Shown here: positions 49,120 through 59,426 of the stretch, piece after piece | Numbering within the stretch: position 1 is the stretch's first letter | Layout of the letters: every line of letters begins with the position of its first letter | NCBI RefSeq assembly: GCF_022647505.1 | Contig: NZ_CP071409.1 | Coordinates: 1,798,001-1,862,000 of the forward strand | Length of the DNA stretch: 64,000 nucleotides | Source of the DNA: [Pantoea] beijingensis | GTDB lineage: Bacteria; Pseudomonadota; Gammaproteobacteria; Enterobacterales; Enterobacteriaceae | Direction of reading: 5' to 3' | Made by a program: the position numbers and the translations under genes | The notes under the pieces: model-generated | What the model was told of the DNA's origin: nothing | Database searches by the model: none | What the model saw: only the letters and a program-made list of their open reading frames with translations

Positions 49120-51030
49120 GTGACAGACGATTTTGCAGAAGATGGCGCGCTGGCGCGGTCAATACCGGGATTTAAACCCCGCGAAGCACAGCGACAAATG
49201 GCCAATGCTGTGGCCAGCGCCATTGAAAAACGTAGCGAACTGGTTGTTGAGGCAGGAACGGGCACCGGGAAAACGTTTGCTTATCTGGCACCGGCGTTAC
49301 GTTCTGGTAAGAAAGTGATCGTTTCTACCGGCTCTAAAGCATTGCAGGACCAACTCTACAGCCGCGATTTGCCCACCGTGGCGCGGGCGCTTCAATTTAA
49401 AGGTAATCTGGCCTTGCTGAAGGGGCGCTCTAACTACCTTTGTCTGGAGCGTATGGAGCAGCAGTCAATGGCGGGCGGGGAGCTGGCCGTGCAGGCAATG
49501 AGCGATCTGGTGCATCTGCGCGGGTGGTCAAATGAAACCGTTGACGGTGACATTAGCACCTGCGGGGGAGTGGCCGAAGACAGCACGATCTGGCCGCTGG
49601 TCACCAGCACTAATGATAACTGCCTCGGCAGTGACTGCCCGCTGTATAAAGAGTGCTTCGTGGTTAAGGCGCGTCGCCGCGCGATGGATGCAGATATCGT
49701 GGTGGTTAACCATCATCTTTTTCTTGCTGATATGGTGGTGAAAGAGAGCGGTTTTGCCGAGTTGATCCCTCAGGCTGATGTGATGATCTTCGATGAAGCG
49801 CATCAGGTGCCTGATATTGCCAGCCAGTATTTTGGTCAGCAGCTCTCCAGTCGACAGTTACTGGATTTAGCTAAGGATATTACTATCGCCTATCGTACCG
49901 AGGTGCGTGATGCTCAGCAGTTGCAAAAATCTGCGGATCGTCTGGCGCAATGCGCTCAGGACTTTCGGCTGGCATTAGGCGATCCCGGCTTTCGCGGTAA
50001 TTTGCGGGAGTTGCTGAATGATACCACCATACAGCGTGCATTAACGCTGCTGGATGATGCATTAGAACTCTGCTATGACGTCGCTAAAATGTCATTGGGG
50101 AGGTCTGCACTGCTTGATGCCGCGTTTGAACGTGCGGCACTTTATCGTAATCGGCTGAAACGGCTGAAAGATGTTTCGCAGCCAGGTTTCAGCTACTGGT
50201 ATGAATGTAACTCTCGTCACTTTACCCTTGCGCTTACGCCGCTATCGGTATCTGCACGCTTTCGTGAAGTCATGGACGAACGTCCCGCAGCCTGGATCTT
50301 TACTTCAGCAACGCTTTCGGTTAATGAACAGATGACCCACTTCGTTGAGCGCTTAGGTGTTAATACCGCGGATTCTCTGATTCTTTCCAGCCCGTTTGAC
50401 TACGCAAGCCAGGCGCTGCTATGCGTACCTCGAAATTTACCTTCTCCCAACCAACCGGGCGGGGCAAGACAGTTGGCACAGATGCTACGACCGCTAATTG
50501 AAGCGAATAATGGGCGCTGTTTCTTTCTGTGTACCTCGCACCAGATGATGCGTGATTTAGCTGCACAATTTCGCACAATGCTTACGCTTCCGGTATTGCT
50601 ACAGGGAGAAACCAGTAAAGGACAACTGCTGAAGCAGTTTGTTGCCGCTGGCAATGCGCTATTGGTGGCAACCAGTAGCTTCTGGGAAGGCGTTGACGTT
50701 CGGGGCGATGCGTTATCACTGGTCATCATAGATAAATTACCCTTCACCTCACCAGAAGATCCGCTGCTTAAAGCCCGTATGGAGGATTGCAAAATCCGCG
50801 GTGGTGAACCTTTTGATGATGTGCAACTTCCCGATGCGGTCATCACCCTTAAGCAGGGCGTTGGCCGTCTGATCCGGGATGTGAACGATCGTGGTGTGTT
50901 GGTGATTTGTGACAACCGACTGGTGATGCGTCCTTACGGCGAAGTCTTCCTTAACAGTCTTCCACCAACGCCCCGCACCCGCGATATACAGCGAGCCGTC
51001 GCGTTCCTGACATCGGAACCGGCGGAGTAA
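49120..51030 (+). CDS. yoaA: ATP-dependent DNA helicase YoaA (DinG/XPD-like)
   Basis: 636 aa superfamily 2 helicase that in E. coli works with HolC (chi) at damaged forks. Walker A is EAGTGTGKTFAY and the DEAH box is MIFDEAHQVP. The 4Fe-4S cysteines are in SNYLCLERM, DISTCGGV and CLGSDCPLYKEC. Motifs IV-VI include LLVATSSFWEGVDVRG and KQGVGRLIRD. It starts with GTG 49120 after AGAGAGGGT. tsaB follows 56 bases later and may be cotranscribed. Confidence 0.95.
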   Translation: MTDDFAEDGALARSIPGFKPREAQRQMANAVASAIEKRSELVVEAGTGTGKTFAYLAPALRSGKKVIVSTGSKALQDQLYSRDLPTVARALQFKGNLALLKGRSNYLCLERMEQQSMAGGELAVQAMSDLVHLRGWSNETVDGDISTCGGVAEDSTIWPLVTSTNDNCLGSDCPLYKECFVVKARRRAMDADIVVVNHHLFLADMVVKESGFAELIPQADVMIFDEAHQVPDIASQYFGQQLSSRQLLDLAKDITIAYRTEVRDAQQLQKSADRLAQCAQDFRLALGDPGFRGNLRELLNDTTIQRALTLLDDALELCYDVAKMSLGRSALLDAAFERAALYRNRLKRLKDVSQPGFSYWYECNSRHFTLALTPLSVSARFREVMDERPAAWIFTSATLSVNEQMTHFVERLGVNTADSLILSSPFDYASQALLCVPRNLPSPNQPGGARQLAQMLRPLIEANNGRCFFLCTSHQMMRDLAAQFRTMLTLPVLLQGETSKGQLLKQFVAAGNALLVATSSFWEGVDVRGDALSLVIIDKLPFTSPEDPLLKARMEDCKIRGGEPFDDVQLPDAVITLKQGVGRLIRDVNDRGVLVICDNRLVMRPYGEVFLNSLPPTPRTRDIQRAVAFLTSEPAE

Positions 51031-51086
51031 TCTGCTAAACCTTATGCTAAGATGCCGCCGAAATTTTTAACCTGCCAGAGGCTTGT

Positions 51087-51788
51087 ATGTCCACGCGAAT
51101 TTTAGCTATTGATACTGCAACAGAAGCCTGTTCTGTTGCGCTGCAATCAAATGAAAACATTGATGCTTATTTCGAGTTATGTCCGCGCGAGCATACGCAG
51201 CGTATCCTGCCGATGGTTCAGCAGTTACTTTCGCAGAATAATATTAACCTACAGCAGCTTGATGCTCTGGCATTCGGTCGTGGGCCTGGTAGCTTTACCG
51301 GCCTACGTATCGGTATCGGCATTGCCCAGGGACTGGCGCTGGGCGCTGGGCTGCCGCTAATTGGTGTTTCAACTCTGGCAACTATGGCGCAGGGGGCCTG
51401 GCGACTGACAGGCGCAACGCGAGTGTTGGCTGCGATCGATGCGCGAATGGGCGAAGTTTACTGGGCAGAATACTCACGTGATGAGTTTGGCTATTGGCAC
51501 GGTGAGGCCAGTGAAGCAGTGCTGACTCCTGAAGCAGCATTGGCACGCATGGCGTTACTGGAAGGTGAGTGGGCAACCGTTGGTACTGGCTGGCAGGCAT
51601 GGCCGGTATTATCCGGGCAGAGTCAGTTATCGCTTCAGACAACGGAGGTTTCCTTGCCTGCCGCAGAGGATATGCTACCGCTGGCGGCGATGGCACTGGC
51701 ATCGGGGCATACGGTAAAGGTTGAAAACGCGGAGCCGATTTATCTGCGAAATGAAGTGACCTGGAAAAAGTTACCCGGTCGTGAATAG
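51087..51788 (+). CDS. tsaB: tRNA t6A modification protein TsaB
   Basis: 233 aa ASKHA-fold protein; with TsaC, TsaD and TsaE it makes threonylcarbamoyladenosine at tRNA position 37. It shows [33 protein letters not shown] and the C-terminal [15 protein letters not shown]. Same length and context (yoaA, yeaY) as in E. coli. Confidence 0.97.
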   Translation: MSTRILAIDTATEACSVALQSNENIDAYFELCPREHTQRILPMVQQLLSQNNINLQQLDALAFGRGPGSFTGLRIGIGIAQGLALGAGLPLIGVSTLATMAQGAWRLTGATRVLAAIDARMGEVYWAEYSRDEFGYWHGEASEAVLTPEAALARMALLEGEWATVGTGWQAWPVLSGQSQLSLQTTEVSLPAAEDMLPLAAMALASGHTVKVENAEPIYLRNEVTWKKLPGRE

Positions 51789-51844
51789 ACGGCAACTTAT
51801 CTTTCGTCTGAAGGTCTAAAAATCACTCTTACAGGGAGATCGTC

Positions 51845-52441
51845 ATGCGTAAATATTTAACCGGCACGGTCAGTGCACTCATGCTGTCTACAGTTCTACT
51901 TTCCGGCTGCGTTTCTATCCCTAATGCCGTTAAAGGGAGTTCGCCCACGCCGCAGCAGGATCTTATTCGGGTAATGAATGCTCCGCAGCTGTACGTTGGT
52001 CAGGAGTCACGTTTTGGCGGTAAAGTTGTCAATGTTACCAACCTTGATGGACGTACCCGTCTGGAAATTGCCACCCAGCCACTGGATGAAAGCGCACGTC
52101 CCATTCTCGGCTCGGCTTCCGTCGGGCGTATTTATGCCGATATCAACGGGTTTGTTGACCCGGTCGACGTGAATAACCAAATGGTAACGGTCGTTGGGCC
52201 CATTAAGGGGAGTGAAAAAGGTAAAATCGGCCAGGCGGTTTATAACTTTGTCATCGTTAGCGTCTCCGGCTATCAGCGCTGGCATTTGACGCAACAGGTC
52301 GTTTCACCACCTCAGCCAATCGATCCGTGGATTTGGTATGGCCCTCGGCGCGGTCGGCATGGCGGTTACTGGGGACCAGCGCCTTGGGGCGGATACTATA
52401 ATACGGGCCCCGTACAGGTGCAGACTATCCTGACAGAATAG
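51845..52441 (+). CDS. yeaY: Slp-family outer-membrane lipoprotein YeaY
   Basis: 198 aa. The lipobox LLSGC puts the lipidated cysteine at residue 22. The Slp domain shows [20 protein letters not shown] and a Gly/Trp/Tyr-rich end ([16 protein letters not shown]). The paralogue Slp is a stress and starvation lipoprotein. ATG follows CAGGGAGATCGTC. The function is unknown. Confidence 0.93.
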   Translation: MRKYLTGTVSALMLSTVLLSGCVSIPNAVKGSSPTPQQDLIRVMNAPQLYVGQESRFGGKVVNVTNLDGRTRLEIATQPLDESARPILGSASVGRIYADINGFVDPVDVNNQMVTVVGPIKGSEKGKIGQAVYNFVIVSVSGYQRWHLTQQVVSPPQPIDPWIWYGPRRGRHGGYWGPAPWGGYYNTGPVQVQTILTE

Positions 52442-52548
52442 ACGCGGGCGCAATGATTTTCGCTATTGAACGATAGCAGGCAACGCTACTCTCACTGCGA
52501 ATATGAGCGCACGCTATGCGCGGTAATTACTGAAATAACACTTTTTAC

Positions 52549-52584
52549 GGTCCGGTCGCGACATACGTGAACGGACCTTTTTAT
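52549..52584 (+). terminator. Terminator after yeaY
   Basis: GGTCCG and CGGACC pair around an imperfectly paired interior and are followed by TTTTTATT. It lies 108 bases after the yeaY stop and before the fadD operator. Confidence 0.65.
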
Positions 52585-52649
52585 TGGATTTCTCAGGGGA
52601 AGAGAAATTTAGTGATGGGCTTCGCAACCTGAAAATTGAGTCATCTACA

Positions 52650-52666
52650 AACTGGTACGCTGAGTT
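52650..52666 (+). promoter_or_regulatory. fadD: FadR operator of fadD
   Basis: AACTGGTACGCTGAGTT fits the FadR site pattern (A-N-CTGGTC-N-GAC-N-AG-N-T) and is very close to the E. coli fadD operator 1 as I recall it. It lies 72 bases before the TTG start. Repression relieved by long-chain acyl-CoA is expected; fadR is encoded at 62450. Confidence 0.8.
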
Positions 52667-52737
52667 AAAATATTGTTAATAACCGCGTATCGGTAGAGGC
52701 TGCGATGATAACAAATTATAATTTCCGAGGTGAATCC

Positions 52738-54408
52738 TTGAAAAAAGTTTGGCTTAATCGCTACCCGGCCGACGTTCCGGCTGAAATTGATGCACAGCGC
52801 TATACATCGTTAATCGATCTGTTTGAGCAAGCGGCTGCACGTTACGCCGATCGCCCCGCTTTTATTAATATGGGACAGGTAATGACTTTTCGTAAGTTGG
52901 AAGAGCGCAGCCGCGCTTTTGCCGCTTATTTACAGGAAGGGTTAGGCTTGAAGAAAGGCGATCGTGTCGCACTGATGATGCCAAACCTGCTGCAGTATCC
53001 TATTGCGATGTTTGGCGTTTTGCGTGCTGGCATGATTGTCGTTAACGTGAATCCCCTTTATACCCCGCGTGAACTGGAACATCAGCTTAACGATAGCGGT
53101 GCCGCAGCGATCGTTATTGTCTCTAATTTTGCCCATACGCTGGAAAAAGTGGTGGCGAAAACCCAGGTGAAGCACGTCATTCTGACACGGCTGGGCGATC
53201 AACTTTCACCGGCTAAAGCGACATTGGTTAATTTCGTCGTTAAGTACATCAAGCGGCTAGTGCCAAAATATCATTTGCCGAACGCTATTTCTTTTCGTAG
53301 TGCGCTACAAAACGGTTACCGTATGCAATATGTTAAGCCTGAAATGATCAATGATGATTTGGCTTTCCTGCAATATACCGGCGGTACCACTGGCGTGGCG
53401 AAGGGCGCGATGCTGACTCACCGTAATATGCAGGCCAATCTCGAACAAACCAAAGCTACCTACGGGTCGTTACTGCGCGACGGGAAAGAGACGGTTGTGA
53501 CCGCGCTGCCGCTATATCATATCTTCGCATTGACGGTAAATTGTCTCTTATTTATTGAACTTGGTGGATGCAGCCTGTTAATTACGAATCCGCGCGATAT
53601 CCCCGGGCTGGTAAAAGAGCTGGCAAAAAATCCGTTTACCGTCATAACCGGGGTTAATACGTTGTTTAATGCCCTGTTAAACGATAAAGATTTTCAGCAG
53701 TTAGACTTTTCAACAATGCGTCTTGCTGCTGGCGGTGGAATGGCGGTACAGAAGGCGGTAGCGGAACGTTGGGAAAAACTGACGGGCTGTTATCTGCTTG
53801 AAGGCTATGGTTTGACCGAGTGCTCTCCGCTGGTGTCGGTTAACCCTTATGATATTACCTGCCATAATGGAAGTATTGGTCTGCCGGTACCGTCAACGGA
53901 TATCATGCTGGTGGATGACGAGGGCAATGAAGTTATCGGCGATGAACCCGGCGAGTTATGTATTAAAGGTCCCCAGGTGATGGTGGGATACTGGCAAAAT
54001 CCGCAGGCGACCGATGAAGTGTTAAAAAATGGATGGCTTCACAGCGGTGATATTGTTACCGTTGACCATGAAGGTTTTTTGCGTATTGTCGATCGAAAAA
54101 AGGATATGATTCTGGTCTCAGGTTTCAATGTCTATCCGAATGAGATTGAAGATGTGCTGATGCAGCATCCTAAAGTGCGGGAAGCGGCGGCGATTGGTGT
54201 ACCCAGTGACATTTCCGGTGAAGTCGTGAAGATTTGTGTGGTGAAAAAAGAAGCATCACTGACCGTAGATGAGCTTATTACGCACTGTCGCCGGCACTTA
54301 ACCGGCTATAAGGTGCCCCGAATTGTTGAGTTCCGCGATGAATTACCGAAGAGCAATGTCGGTAAAATTTTACGTCGGGACCTCAGAGATGAGGCAAGCA
54401 GGGGATAG
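52738..54408 (+). CDS. fadD: Long-chain fatty acid-CoA ligase
   Basis: Activates long-chain fatty acids to acyl-CoA at the inner membrane with ATP, coupled to uptake via FadL. 556 aa (E. coli 561). The ATP/AMP motif is [14 protein letters not shown] and the fatty-acid signature is NGWLHSGDI to [19 protein letters not shown]. The start is TTG 52738: it has GAGGTGAATCC upstream and begins [13 protein letters not shown] after Met, as in E. coli, which also uses TTG. An in-frame ATG at 52705 would add 11 residues. A terminator follows. Confidence 0.96.
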   Translation: MKKVWLNRYPADVPAEIDAQRYTSLIDLFEQAAARYADRPAFINMGQVMTFRKLEERSRAFAAYLQEGLGLKKGDRVALMMPNLLQYPIAMFGVLRAGMIVVNVNPLYTPRELEHQLNDSGAAAIVIVSNFAHTLEKVVAKTQVKHVILTRLGDQLSPAKATLVNFVVKYIKRLVPKYHLPNAISFRSALQNGYRMQYVKPEMINDDLAFLQYTGGTTGVAKGAMLTHRNMQANLEQTKATYGSLLRDGKETVVTALPLYHIFALTVNCLLFIELGGCSLLITNPRDIPGLVKELAKNPFTVITGVNTLFNALLNDKDFQQLDFSTMRLAAGGGMAVQKAVAERWEKLTGCYLLEGYGLTECSPLVSVNPYDITCHNGSIGLPVPSTDIMLVDDEGNEVIGDEPGELCIKGPQVMVGYWQNPQATDEVLKNGWLHSGDIVTVDHEGFLRIVDRKKDMILVSGFNVYPNEIEDVLMQHPKVREAAAIGVPSDISGEVVKICVVKKEASLTVDELITHCRRHLTGYKVPRIVEFRDELPKSNVGKILRRDLRDEASRG

Positions 54409-54451
54409 GCCGTCAGCGGATAATTTGCCCTGACTGGCACAGAAGATTTAA

Positions 54452-54477
54452 AAACGCCGGATTGCCCGGCGTTTTTA
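54452..54477 (+). terminator. Terminator of fadD
   Basis: AACGCCGG and CCGGCGTT pair around ATTGC, then a T run; 43 bases after the fadD stop. Confidence 0.92.
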
Positions 54478-54536
54478 TTGCTATAAATATTGGCCACCGT
54501 AGCGCTGATGTCACGGCTAATGGCGAGAGAGAACAA

Positions 54537-55658
54537 TTGAATTACACATTAATCACTTCTAATGACGCGCTGGCTGAAGTTTGTCGCGCCGCGCGCCAAT
54601 TTTCGGCACTGGCGCTGGATACCGAGTTTGTTCGCACACGGACCTACTATCCCCGTTTAGGGCTTATTCAACTGTACGACGGTGAAAAGTTATCGCTCAT
54701 CGATCCGCTCTCCATCACTGAATGGACACCTTTTGAAGACTTACTGAGTGATGCCCGGGTGATTAAATTCCTGCATGCAGGAAGTGAGGATCTTGAGGTT
54801 TTTATCAATGAGTTTGGCGTTATGCCACAGCCGATGATCGATACCCAGATTCTCGCTGCATTTAGTGGTCGTCCGATGTCCTGTGGTTTTGCGACTCTGG
54901 TGGAATCGTTTACGGGTATCGCACTGGATAAGAGCGAATCCCGCACAGACTGGATGGCGCGACCATTAACCGAAAGACAGTGTGACTATGCTGCTGCCGA
55001 TGTGTTTTATCTGTTACCCATTGCTCACAAGCTGGTGGCTGAAGCGCAGGACGCAGGATGGATGGACGCCGCACTGAGTGAATGTGAGCTGCTGTGCCAG
55101 CGTCGTAGTGATATCCTGCTGCCGGAAGATGCCTGGCGCGACATCAGTAATGCGTGGCAGTTACGGCCTCGACAGCTGGCCGCTTTGCAATTGATGGCAG
55201 CATGGCGGCTGGATTTGGCACGCGAGAAGGACATGGCGGTCAATTTTGTGGTGCGTGAAGAGAATCTGTGGAAAGTAGCACGCTTCATGCCAGGTTCTCT
55301 GGGGGAGCTGGATCACCTCGGCTTAAATGGCCACGAGATTCGCTTTCATGGTAAAACGCTAATAGGCTTTGTTGCTCAGGCAACGGCTATGGCGGAAGAT
55401 CAACTGCCCATGTCGCTGATCAATATCATTGATCATCCGAATTATAAACAGGCATTTAAGGCATTAAAGGCACTGGTTGTGACCACCAGCGAGCAGTCCG
55501 GATTAAGTCAGGAACTGTTGGCTTCACGGCGTCAAATTAATCAATTACTAAGCTGGCATTGGCGGATCAAGCCGCGCGAAAGGTTGCCTGAGCTCTTATT
55601 TGGCTGGCGTGGGGTATTGATGGAAACGGGTATTAAAGAGGTGCTGGCGCTTTATTAA
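54537..55658 (+). CDS. rnd: Ribonuclease D
   Basis: 3'-5' exoribonuclease that matures tRNA 3' ends. 373 aa (E. coli 375). DEDDy residues lie in LALDTEFVRT, LHAGSEDLEVF and CDYAAADVFYLLPI, followed by two HRDC domains (LRPRQLAALQLMAAWRL region and the C-terminal QELLASRRQINQLLSWHW). It starts with TTG 54537 after GAGAGAGAAC, the rare codon also used in E. coli; the frame is open to 54462. It converges on minE, a junction different from E. coli. Confidence 0.95.
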   Translation: MNYTLITSNDALAEVCRAARQFSALALDTEFVRTRTYYPRLGLIQLYDGEKLSLIDPLSITEWTPFEDLLSDARVIKFLHAGSEDLEVFINEFGVMPQPMIDTQILAAFSGRPMSCGFATLVESFTGIALDKSESRTDWMARPLTERQCDYAAADVFYLLPIAHKLVAEAQDAGWMDAALSECELLCQRRSDILLPEDAWRDISNAWQLRPRQLAALQLMAAWRLDLAREKDMAVNFVVREENLWKVARFMPGSLGELDHLGLNGHEIRFHGKTLIGFVAQATAMAEDQLPMSLINIIDHPNYKQAFKALKALVVTTSEQSGLSQELLASRRQINQLLSWHWRIKPRERLPELLFGWRGVLMETGIKEVLALY

Positions 55659-55672
55659 GCTGCAAAAAAGCA

Positions 55673-55700
55673 TTTTCCCCTGCATGGAAGCAGGGGAAAA
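55673..55700. terminator. Bidirectional terminator rnd/minE
   Basis: TTTTCCCCTGC pairs with GCAGGGGAAAA around six bases. On the minus strand the stem is followed by TGCTTTTTTG, so it serves minE best; on the plus strand it follows the rnd stop by 14 bases. Confidence 0.8.
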
Positions 55701-55717
55701 TTATGAACAGAAGAGGA

Positions 55718-55987
55718 TCATTTTGGCGCTTCTTCTGCCTCAGGCAATGTGACGTTGAGTTCCAGAATGGAAATATCATCATCCTTTTGATCCAGCTTAA
55801 CACTGAGCATTTCAGGATCAATTTTTACGTATTTACAGATTACTTCCAGAAGATCCTTCTTCAATTGTGGAAGGTAATGGGGCTCACTATCGCCCCGTCT
55901 ACGTTCAGCTACGATGATTTGCAGCCGTTCCTTGGCTATGTTTGCTGTGCTCTTTTTACGGGATAAAAAGAAATCAAGTAAGGCCAT
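55718..55987 (-). CDS. minE: Cell division topological specificity factor MinE
   Basis: 89 aa (E. coli 88). The N-terminal membrane-targeting and MinD-binding part is [20 protein letters not shown], and the dimerisation domain follows ([15 protein letters not shown]). It drives pole-to-pole oscillation of MinD/MinC. It lies three bases after minD in the minCDE operon. Confidence 0.98.
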   Translation of the reverse strand: MALLDFFLSRKKSTANIAKERLQIIVAERRRGDSEPHYLPQLKKDLLEVICKYVKIDPEMLSVKLDQKDDDISILELNVTLPEAEEAPK

Positions 55988-55990
55988 GGT

Positions 55991-56803
55991 TTATCCCCCG
56001 AACAGGCGTTTCAGGAAACCCTTCTTCTCTTCTTCAATGAAGCGGAAGGGACGTTCTTCTCCGAGAATACGATCTACGGTATCGGCATAGGCTTTGCCAG
56101 CATCTGACTCGCTGTCAAGGATAACCGGCTCGCCTTGGTTTGACGCGCGCAGTACGGATTGGTCTTCCGGAATCACGCCAGCCAGCGGAATGCGCAGAAT
56201 TTCCAGAACATCTTCCATGCTCAGCATGTCGCCGCGACTTACGCGGCCCGGGTTATAACGAGTCAGCAGGAGATGCTCTTTAATCGGCTCCTGTCCGTTT
56301 TCCGCCCGGCGTGATTTTGAAGCAATAATACCTAAAATACGGTCAGAATCGCGCACCGAGGAGACTTCCGGGTTGGTGGTAATGATCGCTTCGTCGGCGA
56401 AGTAGAGCGCCATTAGCGCACCGGTTTCAATACCTGCCGGCGAATCACAAACCACAAATTCAAAATCCATCGCTGACAGATCGTTCAGGACTTTCTCCAC
56501 GCCTTCACGGGTCAGGGCGTCTTTATCACGGGTTTGAGAAGCAGGAAGAATGAAAAGGTTTTCAGTGCGTTTATCTTTAATCAACGCCTGATTCAGTGTG
56601 GCATCACCCTGAATCACGTTAACAAAGTCATACACGACGCGTCGCTCACAACCCATAATCAAATCCAGATTACGTAGGCCGATATCAAAATCGATAACGA
56701 CGGTCTTTTTACCTTTTTGCGCCAGACCGGTAGCGATGGCCGCGCTTGACGTGGTCTTACCAACGCCCCCTTTACCCGATGTAACTACAATAATGCGTGC
56801 CAT
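55991..56803 (-). CDS. minD: Septum site-determining ATPase MinD
   Basis: 270 aa ParA/MinD-type ATPase. Deviant Walker A is SGKGGVGKTTSS at residues 9-20; a C-terminal amphipathic helix (EEEKKGFLKRLFGG) binds the membrane. It recruits MinC and is displaced by MinE. ATG 56803 follows TTAAGGAAATCAAC; the open frame to 56875 is not conserved. It lies 29 bases after minC. Confidence 0.98.
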   Translation of the reverse strand: MARIIVVTSGKGGVGKTTSSAAIATGLAQKGKKTVVIDFDIGLRNLDLIMGCERRVVYDFVNVIQGDATLNQALIKDKRTENLFILPASQTRDKDALTREGVEKVLNDLSAMDFEFVVCDSPAGIETGALMALYFADEAIITTNPEVSSVRDSDRILGIIASKSRRAENGQEPIKEHLLLTRYNPGRVSRGDMLSMEDVLEILRIPLAGVIPEDQSVLRASNQGEPVILDSESDAGKAYADTVDRILGEERPFRFIEEEKKGFLKRLFGG

Positions 56804-56832
56804 GTTGATTTCCTTAAAAAAGGGGCTTGAAC

Positions 56833-57534
56833 TTAATTCAATGTTTGTATAGTCAACGCGCCGTCTTTTAAGCAAAGACGCGACGCTTTTCCAAAAAATT
56901 CAGTCGGGATCTGATCCATAATCCAGTATTCGCCGGCAATAGAAACCAATTCCGCTGATAAGCTGCTACAAAAAATCTGGCATCCTTGATCACCGCTGGC
57001 GCCTGCAAGTGCTTTACCCCGCATCATGCCGTAGATATGAATATTACCATCAGCCACTAACTCCGCGCCTGCACTGACGCTATTGGTGACAATAAGATCG
57101 GCATTACGTGCATAAATCTGCTGCCCGGAGCGCACCGGCGTGTTTACCACCCGGGTTTTTGCCACCACCTGTTCAACTGGTAACTCAGCCTGAATAACTG
57201 GCGCTGCCTCAGGTTTTTGCTTCAGCTCTTTACCTTCAGACAAAATGGGCAAACCGGCACGCGCAATCATGCTTTTGAGCGCATCGTCTTTACAACCGCT
57301 GACGCCAACGATATGCAACCCCGTTGAAGCAATCGCCGTCTGCATCTGCTTCCAGTTCACATCCCCCGAGAGTGTCGCCACATTAAGTACGACCGGAGCA
57401 TTTTTCAGGAAGGCCGGAGCCTGATCAATTTTGTCCTGAATCGCCTGGCGCACTATCTCAGGTTGAGAATGGTGTAAATGAACAACAGACAGAGTAAAAC
57501 TGCTGCCTTTTAACTCGATTGGCGTTTGCGACAT
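56833..57534 (-). CDS. minC: Septum site-determining inhibitor MinC
   Basis: 233 aa. The N-terminal domain (about residues 1-110) inhibits FtsZ assembly. A Pro/Glu/Val-rich linker leads to the C-terminal beta-helix ([38 protein letters not shown]) that binds MinD. First gene of minCDE, divergent from ycgL. Confidence 0.97.
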   Translation of the reverse strand: MSQTPIELKGSSFTLSVVHLHHSQPEIVRQAIQDKIDQAPAFLKNAPVVLNVATLSGDVNWKQMQTAIASTGLHIVGVSGCKDDALKSMIARAGLPILSEGKELKQKPEAAPVIQAELPVEQVVAKTRVVNTPVRSGQQIYARNADLIVTNSVSAGAELVADGNIHIYGMMRGKALAGASGDQGCQIFCSSLSAELVSIAGEYWIMDQIPTEFFGKASRLCLKDGALTIQTLN

Positions 57535-57805
57535 CTGTCCTGACTCAGTCCTGTTTTGTTATCCCGCGGCTTAATTAAGCCTGAACCCATCACCAATGCA
57601 GTAAAATCAGTATTATCCCCTGCGAAATGGCTGCCCGAAGTCTGCGATTCGCTGTGGGACACGGCCTTACTTTAACGTTGGTGACTTTGGGTATATTTTG
57701 CAAGCGCTTAATCACTGCGGGGCAATATTCCGAAGTACTGCAAGCATGTTATAGTTACTGCTATATTCAGGCAAGCCACCATCCCGCTTAATTCGAGTAA
57801 AAAAT

Positions 57806-58081
57806 ATGTTTTGTGTGATCTACAGAAGCCCGCAGCGTGACCAGACTTACCTTTATGTCGAAAAAAAGGACGATTTTTCGCGTGTGCCACCGGAACTGTT
57901 AAAAGGTTTTGGTAAACCACAGCTTGCTATGCTGCTTCCTCTTGATGGCAGTAAAAAATTGGTCAATGCTGATATTGAAAAAGTGCGGCTGTCCTTGCAA
58001 GAACAAGGTTATTATTTACAGTTACCGCCGCCAGTAGAAAGCCTGCTTAAGATGCATCTGGAAAATACGCCGCAGGGCTAA
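57806..58081 (+). CDS. ycgL: YcgL family protein (DUF709)
   Basis: 91 aa, well conserved ([44 protein letters not shown]). Soluble small protein of unknown function; the family's position beside minC is widely conserved. Confidence 0.94.
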   Translation: MFCVIYRSPQRDQTYLYVEKKDDFSRVPPELLKGFGKPQLAMLLPLDGSKKLVNADIEKVRLSLQEQGYYLQLPPPVESLLKMHLENTPQG

Positions 58082-58279
58082 TTAAGAATCATCTGTAAAT
58101 ATATCTCCGTTGTATTCCAGCTTCGCCCGTTTATTATTTACGAGGGAAATACCCGTAATAATGCTCGTTGAAGGGGCTGGATGTCACGGCCATACAGAGA
58201 GGCGTGGCTAAAAAAGTGTAAGTCGGCAAGCCTGCAGCATGAAAAATGACGGGGATAACATCACTAAAAGGATGACCGT

Positions 58280-59371
58280 ATGAAGCACCCAGCACTCAAC
58301 GTCCTTACGCTCTCACTGCTATTGGTGGGGTGTGCCAGTAAAAATAGCGCCGCACCAGCACCTGCATCAGTCGTCTCACCAGCACCAGCAGCGCCTGTGA
58401 TACAAAATGGGGGGGGACTTCAGCCTGTGCCGGGTAAAACAACACTGGCGCAACAGGGACGTGATCCTGCTGAATTTCCTGCCTATGTTGAACAACTTAA
58501 GGCCGAAGCACGTCAGCAGGGAATTAATGAAGCCACCCTCAACAGCGCGTTTGCCAATATTCACTTTGTTGACCGCGTGATTACGTCAGATCGTAATCAA
58601 CTGGAACAAAAAGTAACGCTTGACGATTACCTGGCGCGCGTTCTGCCTGGCTGGAAAATTAAACAAGCAAAAGAGTTTTATCTGCGTTACCAATCGGCGT
58701 TGGTACCGGTAAGCGAAAAGTACGGTGTACCGCCGCAGTATATTGTGGCTCTGTGGGCTATGGAGAGCAGTTTCGGAAAAATTCAGGGTAAAGAGGATGT
58801 CATTTCGTCGCTCTCTACGCTTGCTTTTGAAGGCCGCCGTGAAGCCTTCTTTACCCGGGAGCTAATATCGGCTCTGACTATCATACAACAAGGTCATATT
58901 ACGGCCGCGGAAATGAAAGGCTCCTGGGCTGGTGCGATGGGGCAAAATCAGTTTATGCCCAGCTCTTTTCTTCAATACGGCGCGGATGGTGATGGCGACG
59001 GTAAGATTGATATCTGGAGTAATGTAGATGATGTCTTTGCCTCAACTGCAAACTATCTTGCAAAAGAGGGATGGCACGCTGATGAAAGCTGGGGCCGCGA
59101 AGTTGTGCTGCCGGTCGATTTTGCAAAACAGCAGGCTGGATTGAAAACGGGCCAGGCGAAAACCGTCGGTGCCTGGCAGAAGCTTGGTGTCCGCATGACG
59201 AATAGCGTATCGTTGCCAGACACGGCACAGCGCGCCTGGATCATTCTTCCTGATGATCTGGAAGGGCGTGCATTCATGGTTTATGACAATTTCAGAACTA
59301 TCATGCACTGGAATCGATCCTATTATTTTGCCATTAGTATTGGTCGTATGGCCGATGCTATTGCACAGTAA
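58280..59371 (+). CDS. Lytic murein transglycosylase lipoprotein (MltB family)
   Basis: 363 aa. The lipobox LLLVGC puts the lipid cysteine at residue 18; an Ala/Pro-rich linker follows to about residue 45. The SLT2-type domain has the catalytic glutamate in LWAMESSFGKIQG, then SWAGAMGQNQFMPSSFL and DGDGDGKIDIWSNVDD. It cleaves peptidoglycan strands to 1,6-anhydro ends, probably at the outer membrane. No counterpart lies here in E. coli K-12, but the ycgL-ycgM position is common in Yersinia/Serratia-like genomes (from memory). Confidence 0.9.
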   Translation: MKHPALNVLTLSLLLVGCASKNSAAPAPASVVSPAPAAPVIQNGGGLQPVPGKTTLAQQGRDPAEFPAYVEQLKAEARQQGINEATLNSAFANIHFVDRVITSDRNQLEQKVTLDDYLARVLPGWKIKQAKEFYLRYQSALVPVSEKYGVPPQYIVALWAMESSFGKIQGKEDVISSLSTLAFEGRREAFFTRELISALTIIQQGHITAAEMKGSWAGAMGQNQFMPSSFLQYGADGDGDGKIDIWSNVDDVFASTANYLAKEGWHADESWGREVVLPVDFAKQQAGLKTGQAKTVGAWQKLGVRMTNSVSLPDTAQRAWIILPDDLEGRAFMVYDNFRTIMHWNRSYYFAISIGRMADAIAQ

Positions 59372-59426
59372 CTCAATAACGTTGGCGTAGCTGGCGTTTG
59401 CATATCACTCAGAGTAGGGGAAACGT

